Positions 1 to 7,926 of a stretch of 64,000 nt of DNA are shown piece after piece. Position 1 is the first letter of the stretch; the number at the start of each line of letters is the position of its first letter. A program made the position numbers and the translations under genes. The stretch comes from Pedobacter sp. MC2016-14. GTDB lineage: Bacteria > Bacteroidota > Bacteroidia > Sphingobacteriales > Sphingobacteriaceae. The DNA lies in the NCBI RefSeq assembly GCF_020991475.1, contig NZ_JAJMPA010000001.1, positions 1,798,001-1,862,000 on the forward strand, given 5' to 3'. The notes below the pieces were generated by a model. That model searched no databases, was not told where the DNA came from, and saw only the letters and a program-made list of their open reading frames with translations.

Positions 1-626
1 GTGTACAATTAATGGATGGCGCTATTGTGCAGACCAGCAGGGACCTTGAGCCACATCTTGCAGCACCATTTTTAACCGGTACCGGGTCTAAGCTCTATCC
101 GCCTCTTGAAGGTGCACACGCCGACAGTGTAGTGATTTCTATGCCGATGGCGACGGCGCTGGGAATTGAAAACTCAAGCCCCTATACCATTAAGCCCTTA
201 CTGGTTACAGATCCTAGAAAAAGCTGGCTTAAGAAAGACAAATTTGCAACAGATTCTGCAAAGGTGAAATTTGAACCAGAAAGAGGCGATTTGCAAAAAT
301 CCTTTCCGCTTGCGGTTAGCCTGACCAGGAAGACAAAAGGGAAGGAGCAGCGCATTGTTGTTGCGGGCGATGCCGATTTCATGTCTAATATTGAATTAAA
401 TCGCTTTAATATGCGGACTGCCAACTTTGCTTTCAACACCGGGATTTTTAGCTGGTTAAATTATGGTGAGTTTCCAATCAGCAGTTACCGTCCGGCACCG
501 AAGGACACCACACTTTTAATTAAAAGAGAACAAGTAAAATACTTCCGCATCGCCTTTATTTGGGTATTGCCGGGAATCATGTTGGCCATCGGCGCATTGA
601 TTTTAATCAGAAGAAAAAGAAAATAA
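1..626 (+). CDS. GldG-like ABC transporter auxiliary protein, C-terminal part (cut by window start)
   Basis: The reading frame is already open at the first bases (GTA CAA TTA before the first ATG at 12), so this is the 3' end of a longer gene and the ATG at 12 is internal. About 205 residues are visible. They contain a VAGDADFMSN segment followed by a stretch typical of the periplasmic part of GldG/ABC-type auxiliary components, then one C-terminal transmembrane helix (around residues 181-199 from that ATG) ending in a basic RRKRK tail that should face the cytoplasm. Family members work with an ABC-2 permease and ATPase, some of them in gliding motility; the rest of the system would lie upstream, out of view. 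The next gene starts 3 bases after the stop, suggesting co-transcription. The family call is by resemblance and moderately sure. Confidence 0.65.
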   Translation, partial: VQLMDGAIVQTSRDLEPHLAAPFLTGTGSKLYPPLEGAHADSVVISMPMATALGIENSSPYTIKPLLVTDPRKSWLKKDKFATDSAKVKFEPERGDLQKSFPLAVSLTRKTKGKEQRIVVAGDADFMSNIELNRFNMRTANFAFNTGIFSWLNYGEFPISSYRPAPKDTTLLIKREQVKYFRIAFIWVLPGIMLAIGALILIRRKRK

Positions 627-629
627 AAA

Positions 630-1982
630 ATGGCATTCCTTACCGATCAGCAAACCATAAATGACCTGAACCTTTTTGGAAAATCTGGTGGAGCCTCCAT
701 CTACCAGATTTTTAACAGGACGAAAACGCGGGGCGGAGCGGCCATCCTGGAAGAAATGTTCCGGTTTCCGTTGTCAGATGAACATAAAATCAACCATCGC
801 AGCCAAATCATTCAGCGATTTGCGAAGACAGGCGCATCATTCCCGTTTAGCATAGATCATTTTGATCCAGTTGAATCGTATTTGAAAAATACCGATTCGA
901 GGACAAAGTTATCTGCACAAGAGGGGTTCATCGCTAAAAAGCTGAGCAATATGGTTGCTTTAGATGCTGTTACCTCAGGAATCTATCTTGGAATCGATGG
1001 TTTATTGAAGTTGATGAAGGAGTTGCAGCAGTTTATAAACAGTCTGGAAGGCGGAGATCTCGATTTCTACAAGCAGGATAAAGCAGATGTACGGGAATTA
1101 CTGGATACGCAAGGGATTAAAGAGGCCCTTGCTTTACCTGTTAATGGAAAGATTTCTGCCATAGAATACATTCAGTACGATGAACTCTTTCGGTTTCGCC
1201 ACCGGGATGTGGTGCTTAAAATGATGCGTTATATCTATGGTCTGGATGTGTACTTTTCTGTTGCGCTTGTGGCAGTAGAGCGCTCATTTGTATTTCCAAA
1301 GGCCATGCCTAAGCACCAACATACCGTGAAACTGGAGGGCGTGTATCATCCTGAATTACAAAAAGCGGTGCCCAATTCCATCCACATTACGGTGGGCAGT
1401 AATGTCATCTTCCTTACTGGTGCCAATATGGCGGGGAAATCAACCTTTATGAAGTCACTGAGCATTGCGCTCTTCCTTGCCCACATGGGCTTCCCGGTTG
1501 CCGCTAAAGAAATGGAATTTTCGGTACTCGATGGTATTTATACCACCATCAACCTTCCCGATAATTTGGGGATGGGTGCCAGCCACTTTTATGTGGAGGT
1601 ACTCCGTGCCAAAAAAATTGCGCAGGAACTTAAGTTGGGCAGGAACCTATTTGTGCTTTTTGATGAAATGTTTAGGGGGACAAATGTGAAGGATGCGGCA
1701 GAAGCAACAATTGCTTTCACAGAAGCCTTTGCCGGAAAGCGCGACAGTATGTTTGTCATTTCCACGCACATCATTGAAGCCGGCGAGATATTGAAGGAAA
1801 GATGTGATAACATTAATTTTGTTTACCTGCCTACCCGTATGAAGGGCAATAAGCCCGTCTACACCTACACGCTTGAACAAGGTTTAACGGCCGACAGGCA
1901 TGGAATGATCATCATACAAAATGAAGGTATACTAGAAATTTTGGCTACCGGTCTGGAGCGGCTGAATACACAAAAGATATGA
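630..1982 (+). CDS. MutS-family ATPase, short form (first of a tandem pair)
   Basis: This 450-residue protein carries the MutS ABC-type ATPase domain in its C-terminal half: Walker A GANMAGKST at 264-272, Walker B ending in D345-E346 (FVLFDEMF), and a downstream ISTHIIEAG segment typical of the MutS switch histidine. The first 230 residues are helical and resemble the core/lever region. The N-terminal mismatch-reading domain with its Phe-x-Glu motif is absent, and canonical MutS is about 850 residues, so this should not be the mismatch sensor itself. No Smr nuclease domain is seen, so it is not MutS2. The stop overlaps the start of the next gene (ATGA at 1979-1982), which is a homologue with its motifs at the same residue numbers. 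The biological role of this short class is not established; DNA-bound ATPase is an inference. Confidence 0.85.
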   Translation: MAFLTDQQTINDLNLFGKSGGASIYQIFNRTKTRGGAAILEEMFRFPLSDEHKINHRSQIIQRFAKTGASFPFSIDHFDPVESYLKNTDSRTKLSAQEGFIAKKLSNMVALDAVTSGIYLGIDGLLKLMKELQQFINSLEGGDLDFYKQDKADVRELLDTQGIKEALALPVNGKISAIEYIQYDELFRFRHRDVVLKMMRYIYGLDVYFSVALVAVERSFVFPKAMPKHQHTVKLEGVYHPELQKAVPNSIHITVGSNVIFLTGANMAGKSTFMKSLSIALFLAHMGFPVAAKEMEFSVLDGIYTTINLPDNLGMGASHFYVEVLRAKKIAQELKLGRNLFVLFDEMFRGTNVKDAAEATIAFTEAFAGKRDSMFVISTHIIEAGEILKERCDNINFVYLPTRMKGNKPVYTYTLEQGLTADRHGMIIIQNEGILEILATGLERLNTQKI

Positions 1983-3301
1983 GCTTTACAGTTGACAAAC
2001 AAACGCTTGAAGATTTAAACTTACTGGGTAAGTTTACACCAGGTTCCATTTTTAACATGTTTAATAAAGTGCAGACCAGCGGCGGGGAAAGATTGTTGAG
2101 TCAGTTATTCAAAAGTCCCCTGACGGATTTTGAGGAGATCAATAAACGCAGTAGCCTGTTCCGTTATTTTCAGGATAAAACCCTGGGCTTGCCGTTTAGC
2201 CGTGCTGAATTCCAGACCGTAGAAAATTACCTAAGTACCGGCAGCAGCACAAATTATCCTGCGGCCCTACTGACTACGTTTTCTAAAAAGATGCAGGCTG
2301 CCCTGCTTAGAGATGAGCGTTATGCCGCATTACAGAAAGGTTTGTCGGCAACGATATCCTTATTCAATGCGTTAAATGATTTCCTGAAACAACTCAATGA
2401 ACCTCGGCCAACACCTTTTGATGAGGAACGGCAGGTCATTCAGCGCATCCTGGCCATATCTTCGTTGGCCAATGTATTGAAAGAAAAAACAAGAACAGAA
2501 TATTCAACAGTGAAGCTAGCAGCCTATGATCATTTGCTGAAGCATACGCTGCGCAACGATGTTGAAATCCTGCTAACGTATTTATATAAGCTGGATGTGT
2601 ACCTTGCCGTAGCTAAAGTAGGCAGGGCCCAAAACTTTAATTATGCGAAGGCATTACCTAAAGAAATGCAGCAGATAGAAATTGCTGCCCTATGGCATCC
2701 GGCCCTTGTTAAAGGGGTAGCAAATGCTGTCCATTTTAACAAAAGCAATAACATGGTTTTTTTGACTGGGGCCAACATGGCAGGGAAGTCTACGTTTATG
2801 AAGTCCTTGGGCATAGCGCTTTATCTGGCACACATGGGCTTTCCCCTGGCCGCTAAGGACCTTCATTTTTCCATTCTTGATGGAATCTATTCCTCCATTA
2901 ATGTCCCTGATAGTTTGAATATGGGTTACAGCCATTTTTACGCGGAGGTTTTAAGGGTCAAAAAGGCCGCGGAAGAAGTGGCTTCCGGGAACAGTTTTTT
3001 AGTGCTGTTTGATGAACTGTTTAAAGGGACTAACGTTAAAGATGCTTATGACGCAACGTTATCCGTAACTACTGCCTTTGCCAAATTCAGACAATGCTTT
3101 TTTATCATCTCTACTCATATTATTGAAGTTGGGGAAGCCTTACAAAAGACTACTAAAAATGTGCAGTTTGTTTACCTGCCTACCATTATGGAAGGGAAGG
3201 TGCCAAAATATACCTACTTGCTTGAGGATGGTATTACCACAGACCGACAGGGCATGCTGATCATTGAAAACGAAGGTATCCTAGATATGCTTAAAAACTA
3301 A
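1979..3301 (+). CDS. MutS-family ATPase, short form (second of a tandem pair)
   Basis: This 440-residue paralogue of the preceding gene has Walker A GANMAGKST at 264-272 and the Walker B D345-E346 (LVLFDELF), exactly the same positions as its neighbour. The segments GYSHFYAEVLR and ISTHIIEVGE also match, while the helical N-terminal half is much more diverged. It lacks the mismatch-recognition and connector domains of full-length MutS. The 4-base ATGA overlap suggests translational coupling, which would suit a heterodimer because MutS ATPase domains work as pairs with composite sites. That is inference. No dedicated promoter is visible. Function remains open: DNA repair or recombination accessory ATPase. 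Confidence 0.85.
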   Translation: MSFTVDKQTLEDLNLLGKFTPGSIFNMFNKVQTSGGERLLSQLFKSPLTDFEEINKRSSLFRYFQDKTLGLPFSRAEFQTVENYLSTGSSTNYPAALLTTFSKKMQAALLRDERYAALQKGLSATISLFNALNDFLKQLNEPRPTPFDEERQVIQRILAISSLANVLKEKTRTEYSTVKLAAYDHLLKHTLRNDVEILLTYLYKLDVYLAVAKVGRAQNFNYAKALPKEMQQIEIAALWHPALVKGVANAVHFNKSNNMVFLTGANMAGKSTFMKSLGIALYLAHMGFPLAAKDLHFSILDGIYSSINVPDSLNMGYSHFYAEVLRVKKAAEEVASGNSFLVLFDELFKGTNVKDAYDATLSVTTAFAKFRQCFFIISTHIIEVGEALQKTTKNVQFVYLPTIMEGKVPKYTYLLEDGITTDRQGMLIIENEGILDMLKN

Positions 3302-3344
3302 GACAAAAGAACGAGACGGCAATATCAATTAAATTAAAAAACTA

Positions 3345-4523
3345 ATGAAACATGGCATACTTTGGATCGGTTTTTTACTGATCATCACTAGTACTTCTCT
3401 CGCGCAGAAAGGATTGAGCAGAACGGAGGCAGAATCACTTTCCGTTAATGAATGGGCACTGGAGAAGCACCGTTTGCTCCCCGCTGCAGAAAAAGTATGG
3501 GCAGAAGGGATCATTAAATTTGGTAAATACACGATGCCCATTGCCTATAGAGTATTTGGAGAAAAGCCCGCAGATGGCCGTAGCCTCTACATCTCCTTGC
3601 ATGGTGGCGGAAATGCCCCGCCAGCAGTAAATAATCAACAGTGGGAAAATCAACGGACACTTTATCCAATTTCAGAAGGTCTGGTGATCGTACCCAGGGC
3701 GCCGACAGATACCTGGAATTTATGGCACGAGGATCACATAGACAATCTATTGGACTCCCTGATCCGCTATGGCGTTATCCTTGAAGATGTCAACCCCAAT
3801 AAGGTATACATCTTGGGCTATTCGGCAGGGGGCGACGGGGTGTTTCAACTGGGACCGCGAATGGCAGACCGATGGGCTGCGGCTTCCATGATGGCCGGGC
3901 ATCCTGGGGATGCTAATGTGCTTAATCTTCGAAATGTGCCGTTTGCGATTTATATGGGGGGTAGAGATACAGCTTATCACCGCAATACGCTGGCTGTGTC
4001 TTTTAATCATAAATTAGACAGCCTTCAAAAGCTGGATCCAAATGGCTACGTCCACGACTTTCATCTATATGCAGATAAGGCACATTGGATGGATCATAGG
4101 GATACGATTGCCATAGCCTGGATGGCTTCTTTTAAGAGAAACCCATATCCGGATAAGGTAATTTGGGTAGAAGACAATAGGGTACAGCACCGCTTCTATT
4201 GGCTGTCTGCCCCAGTGGGTAGGCTCGAAAAAGACGCAACTGCGGAGGTGAGTATCCACGGCAATGAAATCCGGATAAGTAAAAATACATTCCAGGAACT
4301 TAACATCAACCTTAATGATCAAATGCTTGATTTAAATAAGCCCGTTTCAGTAACGATGGAGGGTAAAGTTATATTTCGAAAGAAAATTAAAAGAACATTG
4401 TCTGCTATTCAAAAGACAATTCAGGAATATCAGGATCCGACGATGGTGTTTTCAGCAAAGCTTGTCCTGGAAGGAAAGAAAATCAGATTATCATACAAAA
4501 ATAACAGCACAATTAACGAATAA
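3345..4523 (+). CDS. secreted alpha/beta hydrolase (esterase/PHB-depolymerase-like)
   Basis: The 392-residue product begins with a signal peptide (MKHGILWIGFLLIITSTSLAQ, cleavage near residue 20), so it should act in the periplasm or outside. The alpha/beta hydrolase core shows LHGGGN at 85-90 (oxyanion region), the nucleophile elbow GYSAGG with Ser160, a possible acid at Asp207 (GGRD), and His246 or His250 in the AHWMDH segment as the catalytic base. The C-terminal 110 residues form a separate mostly beta region. The core resembles the LpqC/poly(3-hydroxybutyrate) depolymerase-like esterases, but the substrate cannot be told from sequence. It starts 43 bases after the MutS-like gene and is followed 6 bases later by a lectin-protease lipoprotein, with which it is probably transcribed. 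Confidence 0.8.
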   Translation: MKHGILWIGFLLIITSTSLAQKGLSRTEAESLSVNEWALEKHRLLPAAEKVWAEGIIKFGKYTMPIAYRVFGEKPADGRSLYISLHGGGNAPPAVNNQQWENQRTLYPISEGLVIVPRAPTDTWNLWHEDHIDNLLDSLIRYGVILEDVNPNKVYILGYSAGGDGVFQLGPRMADRWAAASMMAGHPGDANVLNLRNVPFAIYMGGRDTAYHRNTLAVSFNHKLDSLQKLDPNGYVHDFHLYADKAHWMDHRDTIAIAWMASFKRNPYPDKVIWVEDNRVQHRFYWLSAPVGRLEKDATAEVSIHGNEIRISKNTFQELNINLNDQMLDLNKPVSVTMEGKVIFRKKIKRTLSAIQKTIQEYQDPTMVFSAKLVLEGKKIRLSYKNNSTINE

Positions 4524-4529
4524 ACTATT

Positions 4530-5615
4530 ATGAGAAGAAGAAGATTTTTTTTAAACATGGCCAGCTTGGTATTGGTTGCTGGCCTTACATTAACTAGTTG
4601 TAAAAAGAAAGCTACAGAAGTAGAGGCCCCGCAACCGGTTCCTGTTGTAGAAACCCCTGCTGTGGTAACAACTTCACCGCTCTCAGGAGAAACATTACAA
4701 ACGGTAGGGAACGGTACCTTTTACATCGTCAATAGAAAAAGCGGTATGGCACTTAATGTAGCAGGTGCTTCTACGGCTAATGGCGCAAATGTAATCCAAT
4801 TTGGTTCTGGAGGTGCTATGAATGAAAGATGGACACTAGCAGCGATTACCGGTGGCTATTATTCTATAATTGGTGTGCAGAGTAACCTGTCACTAGCTGT
4901 TGCAGGGGCTAGCACAGCAAATGAAGGAGACATTAATGTGTACACTTCCTCAACTGGCAATGAACAGCAGTGGCAATTTACAAGTGTTGGAGATGGCTAT
5001 TATCGCATTACAAACCGAAACAGCGGTAAAGACATCGAGGTGGTAGGTCAGTCGTTGGAATCTGGAATTTCAATTCAACAAGCAGATTATCAAAAGGTTG
5101 AAAGCCAACAATGGGCACTACTGCCGATCAGCTATAGTGGACAGCTTAAGTGGACAATGAGTAGTACCACCGGGGTTCCAGCCGCTGCACTTACAAGGAT
5201 TACCAATGCCATGAATGACGCCTGCGCCCGTTACAATGCTGGTGCTAATTGGCCTGCAAATACGCTTAATGTAGAGTACAATCCCGATGTACCCACAGCT
5301 GACGCTATTACCTCAGGCACAATTCGTTTCGGGGCTTCGGCCAGTTACCAGGTTGTAAGTACAGCGATGCATGAAATTGCCCATACCTATGGTGTAGGTT
5401 TATCAACAGGGTTTAATTCAAATAAATTTTTGTCAGAATTTATTGGGAAAAATGCTATCGCCAAATTGAAAAGTTTTGACGGAGCAAGTGCTGTTATTCA
5501 TATTGGAGGTTCACACTTTTGGCCCTACGGCTTAAATTATGATAGTGAATGGTCAGAAACGGAAGCGTTTAGGCATGTAAAAATGATCTGGGCCATGCGT
5601 TTGGATGGGATGTAG
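4530..5615 (+). CDS. lipoprotein with ricin-type lectin domain and HExxH protease-like C-terminus
   Basis: This 361-residue protein has a lipobox (LTLTSC, lipidated Cys24) followed by lysines, so it is probably a membrane-anchored lipoprotein. Residues about 55-200 form a ricin B-type beta-trefoil: three internal repeats, each with an 'I.N..SG..L.V.G.S...G..I' pattern and a Q-W or R-W ending, a fold that binds sugars. From about 205 the sequence changes to a domain with HEIAH at 281-285, the zinc-binding/catalytic motif of many metallopeptidases, followed by TYGVG. A third zinc ligand is not obvious; His near the WP/HFW segment is a candidate. The combination points to a carbohydrate-targeted protease. 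A strong terminator follows. Lectin call is firm, protease activity is inferred. Confidence 0.75.
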   Translation: MRRRRFFLNMASLVLVAGLTLTSCKKKATEVEAPQPVPVVETPAVVTTSPLSGETLQTVGNGTFYIVNRKSGMALNVAGASTANGANVIQFGSGGAMNERWTLAAITGGYYSIIGVQSNLSLAVAGASTANEGDINVYTSSTGNEQQWQFTSVGDGYYRITNRNSGKDIEVVGQSLESGISIQQADYQKVESQQWALLPISYSGQLKWTMSSTTGVPAAALTRITNAMNDACARYNAGANWPANTLNVEYNPDVPTADAITSGTIRFGASASYQVVSTAMHEIAHTYGVGLSTGFNSNKFLSEFIGKNAIAKLKSFDGASAVIHIGGSHFWPYGLNYDSEWSETEAFRHVKMIWAMRLDGM

Positions 5616-5632
5616 AATGCAATTCTTTAAAC

Positions 5633-5660
5633 AAAATGCCGGTCGTGAGCCGGCATTTTT
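5633..5660 (+). terminator. rho-independent terminator after the lectin-protease gene
   Basis: Stem ATGCCGG (5636-5642) pairs with CCGGCAT (5650-5656) around a 7-base loop, extended by A/T pairs on both sides, and ends in a T run to 5660. It lies 18 bases after the stop at 5615 and closes the hydrolase/lectin-protease transcript. Because of the flanking A run it could also act in the other direction. Confidence 0.85.
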
Positions 5661-5894
5661 GTTTGAAGGAAGCTTTAGTACGCGTGATTCTACACCTTTT
5701 TCCTGCCGATTCTGTAGGCGGATAGCTATTTCGAAATGCCGTTTCAGCTGCACTATAAGCATAATGCACTCACAGTAGTACCCTGCTTTTATCACTAAGT
5801 ATATGAGCATTTCCGATGGTATTTGTTTTGTGCAGTGGTAGGGCAATAGTTTACTTTTTTCTTAAATATACATACTAGAATTAATCGCATTCGG
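5661..5894. other. non-coding stretch before the first sigma-factor gene
   Basis: Together with the terminator and the promoter on either side this makes a 340-base gap between genes. I see no gene, RNA gene or repeat in it. Open frames on the minus strand here have no recognisable protein character and run across the terminator. Confidence 0.5.
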
Positions 5895-5902
5895 TATATT
5901 TG
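5895..5902 (+). promoter_or_regulatory. Bacteroidota -7 box for the first ECF sigma gene
   Basis: TATATTTG matches the Bacteroidota -7 consensus TAnnTTTG exactly, 53 bases before the ATG at 5956. No clear -33 TTG is seen. Assignment rests on consensus and position. Confidence 0.6.
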
Positions 5903-5955
5903 AAAGTTGCTTCCACGAAAACTCTCGTTGTAAGGCATTTGATAATCGAATTTTA

Positions 5956-6549
5956 ATGGATTTTCCTGATGATGAAAAAGCTTTATTAACTGCGCTGAAG
6001 GATGGCGATGCAGTCGCTTTTGAAGTCTTATACGCACATTATAGTAAATCTATATTCAGGAGGTTGGTCAGGATGGTCAAACATATCCCATTAGCAGAAG
6101 AGTTAACCCAGGATGTGTTTGTTAAGATTTGGGACAAGCGGGTAATCATCGATATCGAGAAGCCTTTCTACTATTATATTTTAACTATAGCTAGCCATCT
6201 AGTCAACGACTTTTATCGGAAAGCCGCCCGGGACCAGCGTCTTCAGGATGAAATTCTGGCGGCAAGCGCTCAACTTTACAACCCAACTGAAGAGTTCCTC
6301 TTTTATAAAGAAAGTGAGCAGGTGCTGAATAAGGCAATCGATGATTTACCCCCGCAGCAACAACTGGTATTTAGACGCTGCAAGATTGAAGGTAAATCAT
6401 ATAAGGAAGTAGCTGAAGAATTTAATATATCAACTTCAACCGTAAGTAACCATATTGTTAAGGCGACAGCAAGCATTAAAAAAGTTTTTTTTGGCTCAAA
6501 ATATGGTTTCCTGGTCCTTGCAATTAGTCTTTTGAGTAATAAGGGCTGA
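5956..6549 (+). CDS. ECF sigma-70 factor (FecI-like, Bacteroides expansion type), locus 1
   Basis: This 197-residue sigma factor has region 2 (residues about 25-95, with ELTQDVFVKIW and the FYYYILTIASHLVNDFYRK core-binding and -10 region) and region 4 (about 130-185, LPPQQQLVF, then the helix-turn-helix SYKEVAEEFNISTSTVSNH). The hydrophobic tail YGFLVLAISLL is typical of the Bacteroides expansion family of ECF factors. In this class the sigma factor is held by a FecR-type inner-membrane anti-sigma factor and released when the matching SusC-type transporter loads its ligand. The fecR gene follows after 74 bases and susC/susD after that, so it very likely drives this locus. Confidence 0.92.
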   Translation: MDFPDDEKALLTALKDGDAVAFEVLYAHYSKSIFRRLVRMVKHIPLAEELTQDVFVKIWDKRVIIDIEKPFYYYILTIASHLVNDFYRKAARDQRLQDEILAASAQLYNPTEEFLFYKESEQVLNKAIDDLPPQQQLVFRRCKIEGKSYKEVAEEFNISTSTVSNHIVKATASIKKVFFGSKYGFLVLAISLLSNKG

Positions 6550-6623
6550 AAAAAAATATTTATTTTCAATGTAAATAGAGTAAGTGTCTTTTCTAAGCGT
6601 ATTGTATATATAAATCGATAACA

Positions 6624-7817
6624 TTGGAACGTCAAGATCAAAATATATATACTACATATCTGAAATTTTTGGATAATCAACTGTCTGCAAAGGAAATTTC
6701 GGAGTTTTTGCAAACTATCCATGGTATTTCTGATGAGGAACTATTAGCCATCACGGCTGAATTTTTAGGTATAGAAGAGGTTCCGGCGGTAGAAGCTGAA
6801 CAAGAGAGTCTGGATAGAATTTTGCTGTCCATCCGTACCCGTCATTTATCAGTTGCTTCAAATGCGAAAACTTCATTCAAGCTATATCCTAAATGGCTTG
6901 CGGCTGCGGTGGTTTTACTAGTGCCGGCTTTGGTTTTTTTAATGATTTTCAGAAGCACTAACAATGAACAACAAATAGAAATTGCTTCAGGATCAGCAGA
7001 TCTTAAGCCTGGAAGGTCCAGGGCTACGCTCAAACTGGCCAACGGGACTGAAATTTTTCTGGATACACTTCGTTCTGGCCTTAACAAGATAAAACAGGAT
7101 GGAGCCAGCATTTCAAATGAGAGAAATGGCGAATTGGTGTACATAAAATCAAGCGAGACCGAAACCTCCAAAATTGAATACAATACAATTAGTACGCCCA
7201 AAGGTGGCACTTATAAAGTGTTGCTTCCAGATAGTACACAGGTTTGGCTCAACTCATCTTCTGAACTTACTTACCCCACTTCTTTCGCTCATGCTGATGC
7301 CAGGGTAGTGAAGTTGGAGGGAGAGGCCTTTTTTGCGGTAAAGAAGCTGAAGGACGAGAAAGGTAAGTCACAGCCATTTATTGTGAGCACAGCTCAGCAA
7401 CAAATTAAGGTGCTCGGCACACAGTTTAATATAAATGCTTATGCAGATGAGCTAAATCTTAAAACCACGTTGATAGAAGGAAGCGTAGAAGTAAATAATT
7501 CCGTAAAGCTCAAACCAGGAGAACAGGCGATAAGTGCAGGTAAAGAAGTAGAAATTAGAACAGTTGATGTGAGTTCATATATTGATTGGAAAAACGGCGA
7601 TTTTAACCTTAAAAACAATGATTTCAGAACAACAATGAGGAAGATATCCAGATGGTATGATGTAGAGATTGTATATGATCCCTCTTTCCCTCAAGATGTG
7701 AAACTAGGTGGCTGGATTTCACGCGATAAAAATATATCATCAGTCTTAAACCTCATTCAAAAGACTGCAAAGGTTCACTTTAAGTTAGAAGGAAGGAGGG
7801 TGACTGTAAGTAAATAA
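6624..7817 (+). CDS. FecR-type anti-sigma factor, locus 1
   Basis: This 397-residue protein starts with TTG: there is an in-frame stop at 6594-6596 and no ATG until after the membrane helix, so TTG at 6624 is the best start. The order is a cytoplasmic sigma-binding segment (1-90), a transmembrane helix (about 91-110, WLAAAVVLLVPALVFLMIF), the periplasmic FecR domain with TPKGGTYKVLLPDSTQVWLN (about 190-290), and the C-terminal DUF4974 secretin-like domain (about 325-397) that should touch the N-terminal STN domain of the SusC partner. It passes the transporter's ligand signal to the ECF sigma factor encoded just upstream. Confidence 0.92.
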   Translation: MERQDQNIYTTYLKFLDNQLSAKEISEFLQTIHGISDEELLAITAEFLGIEEVPAVEAEQESLDRILLSIRTRHLSVASNAKTSFKLYPKWLAAAVVLLVPALVFLMIFRSTNNEQQIEIASGSADLKPGRSRATLKLANGTEIFLDTLRSGLNKIKQDGASISNERNGELVYIKSSETETSKIEYNTISTPKGGTYKVLLPDSTQVWLNSSSELTYPTSFAHADARVVKLEGEAFFAVKKLKDEKGKSQPFIVSTAQQQIKVLGTQFNINAYADELNLKTTLIEGSVEVNNSVKLKPGEQAISAGKEVEIRTVDVSSYIDWKNGDFNLKNNDFRTTMRKISRWYDVEIVYDPSFPQDVKLGGWISRDKNISSVLNLIQKTAKVHFKLEGRRVTVSK

Positions 7818-7830
7818 CTGCTAAAAAATT

Positions 7831-7888
7831 GGCTTAAACAAAGGCCAGGGCGTGCGGGAACACACCCTGACCAAGATAGATTTAAGCC
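7831..7888 (+). promoter_or_regulatory. nested stem-loop between fecR and susC, locus 1
   Basis: An outer stem GGCTTAAA (7831-7838) pairs perfectly with TTTAAGCC (7881-7888). Inside it, 7843-7854 pairs with 7861-7872 around a 6-base loop, with two C-A mismatches out of 12 on this strand; the opposite strand would have G-U pairs there. No T run follows. It may be a partial terminator, attenuator or RNA processing site setting susCD level relative to the regulators. Confidence 0.6.
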
Positions 7889-7926
7889 TTGAATTATTTG
7901 AGAATCTTCAACTTTAACCTAAACAA

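Noticed and set aside
5553..6037. Minus-strand open frames between the lectin-protease and sigma genes
   Set aside because: They cross a clear terminator and promoter and have no family character.
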